A stretch of DNA of 64,000 nt from Epithemia pelagica. Its lineage: Eukaryota; Bacillariophyta; Bacillariophyceae; Surirellales; Surirellaceae. The notes under the pieces were generated by a model, which ran no database searches, was not told the DNA's origin, and saw only the letters and a program-made list of their open reading frames with translations. Below are positions 29,105-38,622 of the stretch, one piece after another. Location of the stretch: NCBI GenBank assembly GCA_946965045.2, contig OX337228.1, positions 868,001 through 932,000 on the forward strand, read 5' to 3'. How positions within the stretch are numbered: position 1 is the stretch's first letter; the number at the start of each line of letters is the position of its first letter. A program made the translations under genes and the position numbers.

Positions 29105-29826
29105 GGTGATGGGGAGCGTTCGCTTTGCTCCAAAGTGGTACTGTCTCTAGTAGGTCGACAAGAGGGCTCACGTTCAATGTCCCTGGTGGTGGAGCCTCAA
29201 AGCTTTGATGAAACCAAACGGATCAAATGAAAAATATGACTTTCCAACTAGTAAAGTGACGAAAACACTTGCACAACAACGATATCGTCGTCGATCACTT
29301 CTTCTAGAATGATGACCTTTTTGGTTTGTCCCCCAAATGGTGTATATTGAGAATGTTTGTGCAACAGTCATTTCCAAAAGTGGCAGGGCCACGCAAAGGA
29401 GAACCCGATTATGCGCTCGAAAGACGTTGACGTTAGCGGCGGAAGGATCCTATAGTACTCCCAACCCGATATCTCTACTACGTTCTACGTTGCTTAAATT
29501 CAAATGTCCAGTTTCCAGTGAAATTTAGCGTGTGGGCGATACAAAGATTTATGTTTTATGCTTTGATGCACCCAGGACCCAGGTACTGGTAGGGTACGAA
29601 TACTCGAAAGGGGGTCATCGGATATCGGATACAGGAAATGGGAAACGATTACGAGTACGAGTATACTCGTATTCTACAAAATCTTACATCAAATATCGCT
29701 CTACGAATGCAGAATGCAGAATATGAAAGAGAGAAAGACAGAAAGAAAGAGACAAAGAGACAAAGAGAGAAAGGCCCTTTGGCCTCTGGGGACTCAAAGA
29801 ATACGAGTACGAGTACGACCTACGAG
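29105..29826. other. Upstream region of the giant repeat gene
   Basis: Presumed promoter and 5' flank. It contains purine-rich GAGAAAGA/ACAAAGAG simple sequence (about 29727-29772) and ACGAGT-type short repeats (about 29650-29670 and 29800-29826). No gene supported. Confidence 0.5.
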
Positions 29827-30181
29827 TAGTGTTGGGGTAACGGTCTCATTCTGATGGGCACGAGGGACGCTCCCATCTAGGACTGATGGTAACGTTTCCA
29901 TTACCCAGGCATGCCTTTCAAGGATGGTCGTAATGGGAGCGTTCCCATTACCCAGTGCACGTTATGTTACCCCTGGATAACCTCTAGATTACCCCATTCC
30001 AAAGTCATGCCCTAACTCAATCTACGGAAAAACGAAGATCTCATGCCCAAAAAGTATGCACGACGTGTTTAGTCGCTCCTGGGAATGCCCATGGTCATTT
30101 TGACATCAATGGGCACAGGGGTATCGTGCCCACCTTGCCCATGACCCCGGGCATTCCGCGTGCCACATTCCCCCAACACTA
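29827..30181. mobile_element. Non-autonomous hAT-type element (MITE), 355 bp
   Basis: Left end TAGTGTTGGGG and right end CCCCAACACTA are perfect 11-bp inverted repeats with the hAT signature YAGNG. The flanks are CCTACGAG (29819-29826) and GCTACGAG (30182-30189), an 8-bp target duplication with one mismatch. Inside are short subterminal repeats of the GGTAACG/TTACCC type. There is no coding capacity, so it would need a transposase in trans. Confidence 0.75.
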
Positions 30182-30189
30182 GCTACGAG

Positions 30190-30491
30190 CTCATATTCGT
30201 GCTACCTAGTCCAATTCTCCTCGCACTTTTCCAATATTGCCTCCATATGGTGGCAATTATTAGATGTTCGAATTCGAGAAATTTTCTCGATCGTGGTGTC
30301 TTGGCCGGCTTAAGTAAACACTAATCTGAATTTTGTCGTTGTATTGGGTGCGTCATCGTCCCAATCGTCCTCTGTCGTCGTCAGTCGTACGCGTTACGCG
30401 TACGAGGTACGGACTCAGGTCCTACTCCTTGTACGTACGAGGTATAAGTACTACAACTCGTTAGTACGAGTACGTGTACGAGTACGGACCA
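30190..30491. other. Spacer with TACGAG-type repeats
   Basis: No gene. About 30385-30490 is filled with overlapping CGTACGAG/GTACGAGTACG motifs, including near-palindromes such as GTACGCGTTACGCGTAC, directly beside the next hAT element. Confidence 0.5.
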
Positions 30492-30499
30492 CTGAACTC

Positions 30500-31139
30500 T
30501 AGAGGTGGCTCCAGCGGTGTGCGGACGCGCAGCTCCAGCGCTGGAGCTTCAGCGCTAGAGAAACTCCAGCAGAGATTTTCTGTTGCAGGAAAAGTCCGCT
30601 ACATTGGTCGCCTTTCTCTGTGACTGTTGCCTGTGTTGCATCTCATTCATTTGCTCCGCACTGGTCATTGCTGACCCTGTGTCATTCATTTGCTCCACAC
30701 TGCCTTCCACAATGTCTGATTACAATGATAATGATGACTCATCAAGGGTGGAAGAGCTTGATATGGATGGCACTCCGAAGGCCACGCAGAAAAAGAAGGT
30801 TCTCTCGGATGGATACAACAGGCCATTGCCTGCGACTGCTGCCACTTCTGAACGGGTATTCAGTATTGCAGGACTGATCATATCTGCGAAACAAGCATCA
30901 CTGGACCCTTCCACCGTTACAGATTTCCTTTTTTACGTGAGAATTGGGAACATGTGTTCTCACCATAAGATAGATTCACTAGCTTCTAGCTAAGTATTTT
31001 CATCATGGTAGCACAGGTAGTCTTTTCTCCAGCTGGAGCGCTTACCTAGCTCCAGCAGAGACGTCTCCAGCGCTTACCTAGATCCAGCAGAGATGAGCTG
31101 TTGCTGTTGCTGTTGCTGTTGCTGGAGCCACCTCTACTA
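30500..31139. mobile_element. hAT-family element with TIRs and 8-bp TSD, 640 bp
   Basis: Left end TAGAGGTGGCTCCAGC (30500-30515) matches the inverted right end, which carries three extra terminal bases. Both sides are flanked by the identical 8-bp duplication CTGAACTC (30492-30499 and 31140-31147), as expected for hAT transposition. Many CTCCAGC/GCTGGAG motifs near both ends look like subterminal transposase-binding repeats. The interior keeps a short ORF for the hAT dimerisation region. It is probably an internal-deletion derivative of an autonomous element. Confidence 0.85.
30712..30993 (+). pseudogene. Fragment of hAT transposase (C-terminal dimerisation region)
   Basis: A 93-aa ORF from the ATG at 30712 (MSDYNDNDDSSRVEEL). 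The centre reads LPATAATSERVFSIAGLIIS followed by SLDPSTVTDFLFYVR, which matches the hAT C-terminal dimerisation motif (Pro-A-T-S-x-x-SERVFS-x-AG). The catalytic DDE/RNase-H part is absent. The frame is also open upstream to about 30583 without an ATG. It sits entirely inside the 640-bp hAT element. Expression, or a role as a truncated regulator of transposition, is possible but unsupported. Confidence 0.7.
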
Positions 31140-31147
31140 CTGAACTC

Positions 31148-32108
31148 CCGATAAAAAATTGGGTGTGCTAAATCATGAGTCTCTACCAACTTCACACGAC
31201 CAAAAAAATAGATGATAATGTCGTTTTGGTGATCCAAAAACTTTTGGAGCTGAAAGGGACGAAACTCGATTGAGCTTTCCTGATTCTGGTTGGGGAGTCA
31301 TTCATGGGTTCCCACGCCAACGCCCAATCCCCCAGTCACAGTCACACATGACATCACCCAAAATACACAATACACAACATATCCGACGCTCGATACGGGA
31401 AGAGGTAATGTTGGTGGCAGTAGGCGAAAAACATTGAAAGGGCCTTTGGGAGTAGGGAGAGATTCAATTCATCACCACTAGACCCGATCAAAAAGTCTTT
31501 TTCTTCAGGAAGCCCTCCTTCGGAAAGAAACCAATACCACTGGTTCCCGAGTTTTTATCAGCACATGCCACAGCACGACCACGATCAAACGCTCTCAGAA
31601 ACCTAAAATCCAGTATGGTTCAAATAGTGGGGACTCTCTTTGTTAAATATAGGGTCAATCGGATCCAAAGTTGGTGAAGCCGTCCGTTGAATTCCGTTGA
31701 ATCGACTTTTTGGCCATTGCAATCAACATGTGACTCTGTTGTAAACCTAAGTACTTCTTCTATTAGGACTCCTCTGTCGTTCGCAAGAGTTACAACAGAA
31801 AAAGATTGGAAATTCGCAAAGTTACAACCATACAAAGACCAGAGTCTTGTTTCACCGCCCAAAAATGAGTCCTCGACCAAAATTTCATCTCCGCGCCCCT
31901 CTCCTGATCATAAATTATATACATAAATTAATAAAGCATAAACCATAGTCGCAGTTCAATCGACATTTCCAAAATGATTTTAGGATGCCGATATCACCTC
32001 TCGTTTTCGTTATCTCGATCTTTTACATGATGTTTCTTTGATACTTCACAAAAGGTATCAACAATCACTCACGTTCACCAAAGTTATCATCAAGAGAGTG
32101 AACCGATC
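31148..32108. other. Intergenic region upstream of the transposase-like gene
   Basis: About 960 bp of AT-rich DNA without a supported gene. A short inverted repeat GATACTT...AAGGTATC lies at about 32039-32060, shortly before the next ATG. No terminal inverted repeat of the following gene pair could be identified. Confidence 0.4.
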
Positions 32109-35100
32109 ATGGGACGCAAACGCAAAACGAACGAGCCGAAAGCTCGCAGTCCATTGAAGACGAGGAAGCGAACACAACATGCCGCCTCCATTGCTTTAAC
32201 TTCGTCTCCACGTCGAGGAACGAAATGTCCGAAGCCGTTGCTTGCGAAAAAGGCTAAGAAAGCTCGCCGTCGGTGCACGCTTGACGCTCCCTCTCCCAAT
32301 CTCCAAACACGTAGCCGGCGAATCGCATCGGGTGTTACCTGTGCCAACAACACCGTCGAAGTTGAACGAATCAATCGTCTCGTGGACCAGTTCAAGAATT
32401 CCAAGACAAAACCTTGTTCTGTTTTTGGAGTTGATCGCTATGTACGATATCGAGATTTCTTTTTTTGTCAAGAGTGTCACAGCGCTGACACGAAGGAACA
32501 GTTGTTTCCCAATCAGACAACGAATCGCACTGGTGATCGGAGCCTCTACAAATGTACAGCGAACCATCGGAATTGCATCTACCCTACTGATCGGCAAAAG
32601 ATTGTTATCATCAAGACTGACCTTCGTGCTGCCCGTTTGGATGCAAAGAAGAAGATTCAAGAGAGAATCTTAAAGAAGGGACCTTCTCCGAGTCTCTCCT
32701 CAACCGATTCTCCATTGAACAAGAATTCATCTCGGCGATTGAACTTTATCACGCCATCATCTCGCCAGAACTTGAAGAACAAGATTTCCCCATCCAAGAA
32801 ATCATCCAAGAATGGACCAGCCTGTAAAGGCTTTGCAGTCAGTAACTCGTCTCTTCTGCATCTCGAAAAAGACGAAGATCTCACAACAAATACTGACACG
32901 ACCGTTGCAGACTCTACGATGGAGACAATGTCTCCATCAACCAGCCATACAAATGAATCGATTGAAGTTGATGACAATTCTACACTCGCACCTCCCAAGT
33001 CTCCAACTTTTCCAAGTCCAGGTGCAGAAGATCCAGAAGACATTGCTGACGAACCAATGGATGAGGATGCTCCCCTCCCTCCTCTCATTACAGGCAATAG
33101 CTCTCCAACTTCTGAACCCACAAGCCACTGCGACGAACTTACCACGTCCCTTGTCTTATCCAAACTCCAAGAACAATATTTGCAACTTCAGCGAAGTTCG
33201 CGAATCCTGAAGGAGCAATTAGAAGAGAGTCGGGCCAATGCCAAAAGGCATGCCAACCAAGCCCTTCACTGGAAGAATCAGGCAAATGTCCAGCGCGCCC
33301 AAGGCTCCGACAAGCTTCCTACATCGGTTGGGAAAAAAGCCAATGGACAGATTATTCTCAATTTCATCCGTACTTTGATAGAAACCAAAACATCCAGACT
33401 CGCCAATGACAACTTGGCGAGTCAGGCTTTCTTTATGGACCTTGCCCGAATGCTCTTGGATCCTTCTCTGCATGGAGGCCAAAGCCTACAATGCTCGTAT
33501 GAAGTTTTTCGCCGCTACGTACGAGAACATGTTTACACGCCGTTCAATATCTTGAAGCAAATGGATATGATGGGTGGTGGGTTAAATTACAACAATCTCG
33601 AGATTCTACGCGAAATAGAAACAGGCGGACGTCCTTGGCAACGAACTCTGCTCCCCAGCCGTGGTGTGCTTCAAGACATGGCGAAAGAAATAGAAGAGTT
33701 TGGGGAGCACTTCGCTCCATTCAAAATGTTTCGCAATCAGAAAACAGGTAGTGAAGGTTTTGCCTTTAGGGCCGCCGATGTGATGGTGGGTATCATGATG
33801 GCTGGGAACGTTCTAGATGAAGAGGCCCACATGCGGTCTATCCACATGTCACAATCCCTCGACGGTGCTCTTTTCACGCGAAACCTCGGGCACACGCTTG
33901 GAGGATTGAAGTTTAATGACCAAGGCAGTTCGATGCGTCATTCGCGCAACGGTGTCTTTCCATTGCTTTGCGTTTGTTCCAGAGAGTCGAAAGGAATCGT
34001 CCGAGGAATCTTCCACAGAATGATACGAGAGGTGGAGGAAGCCGCGGAGACAGTCTTGCCCATGTCTCTGGGAATAGAAATGATCGTTATCACTACAAAC
34101 TGTGACATGTCCTGCGAGTGGAAACTCGCGGGACGAGGAGGGGCGGCTCGTCAGGTAACATATCCTTGTACCAAGTGTGCGGTTCAGAGCGGATCTTTGC
34201 ATCTTCAATCTCAACCAACCAATATTTGTACATGGTGTCGACAACTAGGTCATACAGGTCGCGATGGATGGATCTGCCGTCACCACAAGATCTGTACAAA
34301 GGAGGTCGTCGCCCAACTTGAGGACGATGTAGACAAGTTGGAGGCTATGCTCCCAGAGAAGACGGAGGCAATTGAAGAGCTATGGGACAATTCGGAGTTA
34401 GAGCACAAGGTGGATCCAAGGCATGACGCAACGCCATTGGATAAGGGGTCAAATAGGTCGATTCATTATGATATATCAGTGGCAGACGCCAATGACAGGA
34501 GGGTTTACGGAGAGTGGGTTACAACGGATTTAGCATTGAGGGGCATGGACGTGAGTGGAAACCTACAAGAAAGGCAAGCCCGTTTGAAGACTGCCCACGT
34601 CAGTGAGTGGATGTACTTCCGGGCTTGTCAGAATTTGGCGCAATTTAACAACAGCCAAATAGACGCCGCCATGGTATTGGTAATGGACTGCGTTCCTTGT
34701 ATTCTCCACATGGAGAATAGAATGGGCCTGTTGTTCCTTTCCATGGTACTGAAGAATGGACTGGGACATGCCAAGCATCGGAAGGGATTACCGTGGATGA
34801 GCAAGACTGAAAAGAAAACGGAGACCACCAGGATTGCAGCATTCCTCTCGAAAGTGAATGCTACAATGAACACTGCAATCCTAGGAACTCAAGAGCAGCC
34901 TCGGCAATGGGTTATGCCGTACGATAACAAGACGAAGTCGGTAGCTATTATCTGTATGGATAACGTACGGGTGAGGAAGGTCGTCCAGTCCTTTGACAAA
35001 CTGGTGGATATTTGTGTGTACAAGGTCGAAGATAAGACAAGCTGGAAGACATGTATCGGTCATTATAGGGAAGGATTCTCCGTTCTCCTTCGCAAAGAGG

Positions 35101-35733
35101 ACTTGGATGACGACACGATATGGTCATTTCAACGGAACATAGACTTTTTCTTTGCCGAGTGGATTGAAATACATGGAGAGAACGGGGTGACGAACTATTG
35201 TCACATGCTGGGAAGTGGCCATATCATGGAGTTCCTCCTGTACTACCGGAACTTATCCCAACACTCACAACAAGGATGGGAAGGTAAGTTGTTCTATCGA
35301 GATGTCATGGACGAGCTGATGCAGAGATGACTCACTTCTTGCTTGAGTAGCTTTTAATTCCTTGTTCAAACGATTCTACTTTACGAGGACACAGAGGGGA
35401 GGGGCCGTTTCGAATGGACAGAGTCAAAGTACTAGGCTGGAGCCCATTGCGAAATGGTTACAAAGGAGACTTGTTTTCATGGCTGGGCATGAACTGGAAT
35501 TCATCAGGGAAAGGACAGCGACAATGACCGAGTCGGAAAAGGAGGCGTTCCATTCCTTGGTCAAGGACAACGGGGGAACTTTCGAGTACTGTATGCCTAT
35601 TGGAAAGACTGGAAGCGAGAAATGGATTGATGAAGACGACGACTCGGAAGAAGGAATTGGGAAGGGAAGAGAGATGGATGTTGATGAACTAGCTCAGATG
35701 TTGTTGGATGACTCTTCTGTTGAGAGCGAGTAG
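32109..35733 (+). CDS. Transposase-like protein, two exons
   Basis: Exons 32109-35283 and 35351-35733, separated by a 67-bp GTAAGT...TAG intron, give 1185 aa. Splicing restores the motif SQQGWEAFNSLFKRFYF. Features in order: Lys/Arg-rich nuclear-localisation-like N-terminus (1-75), a CxxC pair near 120 (FFCQECHS), an acidic/Ser region, a coiled coil near 355-400, and a Cys/His cluster from about 687 (PCTKC ... CTWC ... CRHHKIC). A conserved-looking segment around Asp860 (MDCVPCILHMENRMG) and the GWEAFN Glu near 1059 could be two acidic catalytic residues of a DDE-type enzyme. I recognise the style as transposon-encoded but cannot name the superfamily. It is intact and convergent with the 491-aa gene, 53 bp apart. 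Confidence 0.6.
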
Positions 35734-35786
35734 TGAGAATAGTTTACGTAGTATATGTATGAGAAAGATAAGAAATTTATTGCTTG

Positions 35787-37262
35787 TCAATTGTATCGTT
35801 CTATCATATTACGTAGTTCTTCTTCATCGCACGTGGTCCACACAGCTTGCCATTTGGGAGAGTTGTCACGGTTATAATCTCTTCCAGCAATGATCTGACA
35901 CGAAATATCATGGCAGTCCGTACCTTTCAGACGGGTAATCCGAATCACCTTGTAAATGGTACCCTCACGTTCAAATGTTTCGCCGATTCGGATTCCTATA
36001 TCCAAAGGAGCACTTGGATCTGGAGGTGGGGGTTGGATTACGGAAAGGGTGTCTTCGTAGTTCTCTTTCACTTTGCCTTCGAGAATATTCTTCAGGTGGG
36101 CTGTCGGTGGAGGGAACTTCAGATTGCCATTCCTGTGACTATGGAAGTGATACTTTGAATAACCAACAGTGACACGAGTATTCAAAGTGGAGAAACAAAG
36201 ATCAACACCTTCGTCCCGAAAAATGCGCTTGAATGGACGTTTGTCCGAGTCTGTGGTGTCGTCGTCTTGTTCTTCACGACCTCGGACTATGGAGAGAGAG
36301 TGTCCCGATTGAAGGGGAACTCCCGTAGATCCATCTTTCAAACGGGGACGGTGTTCCAGAGAACCATAGGTGCATGCAATCCCAAGAACTTCGCGAAGGA
36401 GTTCAATGTCTTGAACTGTCTCAAAACGCATGACACCTGCGTTGTAGTGAAAGCGTAATTTCTTGCGGGAGAGTTTGGCGTCGGTATCCATGTAGCTCTC
36501 GGAAAGATTGAAGATGCGGCATGAGGAAAATAGACTGTCATTCACTAGTAGCGACAGGTAGTTGTATGTTTCAAGGGGGATGTAACCGATCGACAGAGAA
36601 GCGGTTGTCGCAGGTTCGGATAGACTGGAACGCTTGTTGAGAAGCTTGATAATGGCTTTGCGGATTAGATACATACCGCACCAAATAGTTTCGTGAAGAC
36701 ATCGAGACGAGGCCGTAAGGTGTTCCTTCTTGATGTGTTTGGCGTTGGTGTTAGGGAAACACACTTTCTCTTCGGGGTCAAGTTTCTCCAAAAAAGATGT
36801 CTCGCCAAAGTTGTTCTCGTCACGCTTCTCTAGAAAACGAAGAACGAACACATTGTGAATGCCATGTGCCCAGGCATTGTTAGAAATGGTTAGTTCTTGC
36901 TCGGAGAAGACAAAAGCGGGATACAGTATTTTGCAAACTTCACCGCGGACAATGGAGATGCGCTCTGCTGCCTGGTATAGCTCGATATTCAGGCTACCGG
37001 GTGAACCAAATGGTATCGGGCGTTCTTGGTGAACCGGTAAGGGGGGAGAATTCTTCAGCTTGGTTTTGGGGAAAAGGGGATAATAGAGCCGTAGATGAAA
37101 GCCTCCTTGAATGCGACGTTCTATTCGAGCAATGGTTGTGGTGTCTGGTTCTTGATTGTAGAGCTCGACATGGACAAATGAACCAATACGAACAAAGTCG
37201 TCGATATGTGGCACGAAAATGGGCTGTTGGTTCACTTCGGCGTCAAAAGCGTTCTTCTCCAT
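35787..37262 (-). CDS. Hypothetical protein, partner of the transposase-like gene
   Basis: An intact 491-aa ORF starting at an ATG (MEKNAFDAEVNQQPIF). The N-terminal part (about 20-160) is beta-rich, with VRIGSFVHVELYNQ, ARIERRIQGGFHLRLYYPL and, later, ISIVRGEVCKILYPAF. That order of strands is reminiscent of a BAH chromatin-reader domain, but the match is only by eye. The last 75 residues (IRIGETFEREGTIYKVIRI ... SCQIIAG) form another small beta module. No membrane segments. The gene ends 53 bp from the end of the transposase-like gene on the opposite strand, suggesting a two-gene mobile element. Function unknown. Confidence 0.55.
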   Translation of the reverse strand: MEKNAFDAEVNQQPIFVPHIDDFVRIGSFVHVELYNQEPDTTTIARIERRIQGGFHLRLYYPLFPKTKLKNSPPLPVHQERPIPFGSPGSLNIELYQAAERISIVRGEVCKILYPAFVFSEQELTISNNAWAHGIHNVFVLRFLEKRDENNFGETSFLEKLDPEEKVCFPNTNAKHIKKEHLTASSRCLHETIWCGMYLIRKAIIKLLNKRSSLSEPATTASLSIGYIPLETYNYLSLLVNDSLFSSCRIFNLSESYMDTDAKLSRKKLRFHYNAGVMRFETVQDIELLREVLGIACTYGSLEHRPRLKDGSTGVPLQSGHSLSIVRGREEQDDDTTDSDKRPFKRIFRDEGVDLCFSTLNTRVTVGYSKYHFHSHRNGNLKFPPPTAHLKNILEGKVKENYEDTLSVIQPPPPDPSAPLDIGIRIGETFEREGTIYKVIRITRLKGTDCHDISCQIIAGRDYNRDNSPKWQAVWTTCDEEELRNMIERYN

Positions 37263-37706
37263 GGCAAACGATGTAAATGGGTGATCCTACAATCGCATGA
37301 ATGTATCCGACAATACCTTTGTGGATCACATTCAGATACGGGTCTTGTAGCACAATATCACATTCCCATCCTCATCACGCATTGTCCTCCAATGAAGAGT
37401 CGGATTACTTCCGAGTAGGTCAGTGCCATTGAGACAAAAAGAATGACGCATCGACATAAAAGGGTTTTCCTACATAAAAGTGGGGATTTGGTCCGAGACG
37501 ATCATTTAAGAGCGCCGGGCGAGAAAATTAAGCGCCGGGTTGGCAATTTTGGTCGTAGGGCGCGTGTGTGCAGAAAATCCTGTCACGGCAACCGGTGGTA
37601 TTGCAAGAGTACGAAGGTGTCCGCCGGTCCAACAGCCAACAGAGACGTCAAGACGGTGCAAGAATAACCGACACGTGAAGGTGCATGGTAGAAACACTAT
37701 TTCATC
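37263..37706. other. Spacer before the first 580-bp repeat
   Basis: No gene supported. It contains two close copies of GCGCCGGG (about 37511-37540) within moderately GC-rich sequence. Confidence 0.4.
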
Positions 37707-38289
37707 CTTGGTATACGGGGTGCAACCGCGTGGATCGCCCCGCAATGTCGGAGCGTCTTGGGGTAGGGGCCCTATCAGCGACTTCAAAAATCAAAAAATT
37801 TCTATCTGAAATCTTCTTACGGGAAAAACGTCGCTTCTAATTTTGTGATTACATAGGCAACTTTGACGATGATCAACAGCATCGGACGAACATGCATTAG
37901 GTATTGTTTTTATTACGTCTAGTAGGATGGCATGAAAAGATTGTTGGTTAGATGAAGGCTACGTATGGAAAAGTTGGAAGCAGGAGGAGAAAAGTGGTTG
38001 TTAGTGTGAGCATACGGGGTTGGAGGAGAAGATGATTGTTGAATTTTGTATGTGGTGAAAAAATCGAAGCAAGAAAGCGAGCAGACTACCAAAAGTTTAG
38101 CAGGAAAGAACGATGTAATAGATGATGGGAACAAATGGGTAGAGGCATGTTAGTCGAAAAGGCGGCTACGAATATGGATGATCTCAAGAGGACAATGTGG
38201 GTAGATTGATATAGTTATCGAACTGCCACTTTGAATTTATTGCCGGCGTGCCATGGTGGTTCGAGAACGTTACTCCAGCCATGACTTCG
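37707..38289. repeat. 580-bp dispersed direct repeat, copy 1
   Basis: Begins CTTGGTATACGGGG and runs to about CCAGCCATGACT. It matches 45028-45608 in the same orientation with roughly a dozen substitutions by eye. Similarity resumes after the SINE insertion at about 38562-38622. I saw no TG...CA ends, no primer-binding site and no retroelement genes between the copies, so LTR status is not supported. Confidence 0.85.
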
Positions 38290-38307
38290 CTGATGAAAAA
38301 AAAGGGG

Positions 38308-38561
38308 TGAGATCTAGTCTTCCAGCTGCCGCACGCACGTCGCAACGTGACGCCGACCGACTGCCCTGGCGCCATGACACTCGGAATCATGGAGCGGGGG
38401 GACAGCCCGCTTGTGACAAGGGGCCACATAGACGAACCGCTTTTTCGGGCCCCACATCTAGCCCTCCCAACCACCTTATCACAGCGGACTCGAACCCTGG
38501 ACACCCAGGAACCGAGACCATCATGAGCAAAGGTCCGAACCACTCGACCAAGGCGGCTGGT
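38308..38561 (-). mobile_element. tRNA-derived SINE inserted in repeat copy 1
   Basis: About 254 bp present in repeat copy 1 and absent at the same place in copy 2. It is flanked by CTGATGAAAAAAAAGGGG (38290-38307) and CTGATGAAAAAAAGGG (38562-38577), a 16-18-bp target duplication of the kind left by LINE-driven insertion. Read on the minus strand, it starts with a tRNA-like head (GCCGCCTTGGTCGAGTGG) with both Pol III boxes, then a tRNA-unrelated body, ending beside the A/T-rich duplication. The anticodon stem does not fold as a normal tRNA, so this is a SINE rather than a tRNA gene. Confidence 0.75.
38486..38550 (-). promoter_or_regulatory. RNA polymerase III internal promoter (A and B boxes) of the SINE
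   Basis: On the minus strand, the A box TGGTCGAGTGG lies at 38550-38540 and the B box GGTTCGAGTCC at 38496-38486. Both fit the Pol III consensus and are 43 bp apart, so the element could still be transcribed. Confidence 0.75.
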
Positions 38562-38622
38562 CTGATGAAAAAAAGGGATGATGAGAGGTCTCAATTGTTG
38601 GTCGCTATTGGAATTGGAAGGG

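Noticed and set aside
38480-38557. A functional tRNA gene
   Set aside because: A and B boxes are present, but the anticodon stem does not pair properly and the sequence lies inside a 254-bp insertion with target duplications, so it is a SINE head.
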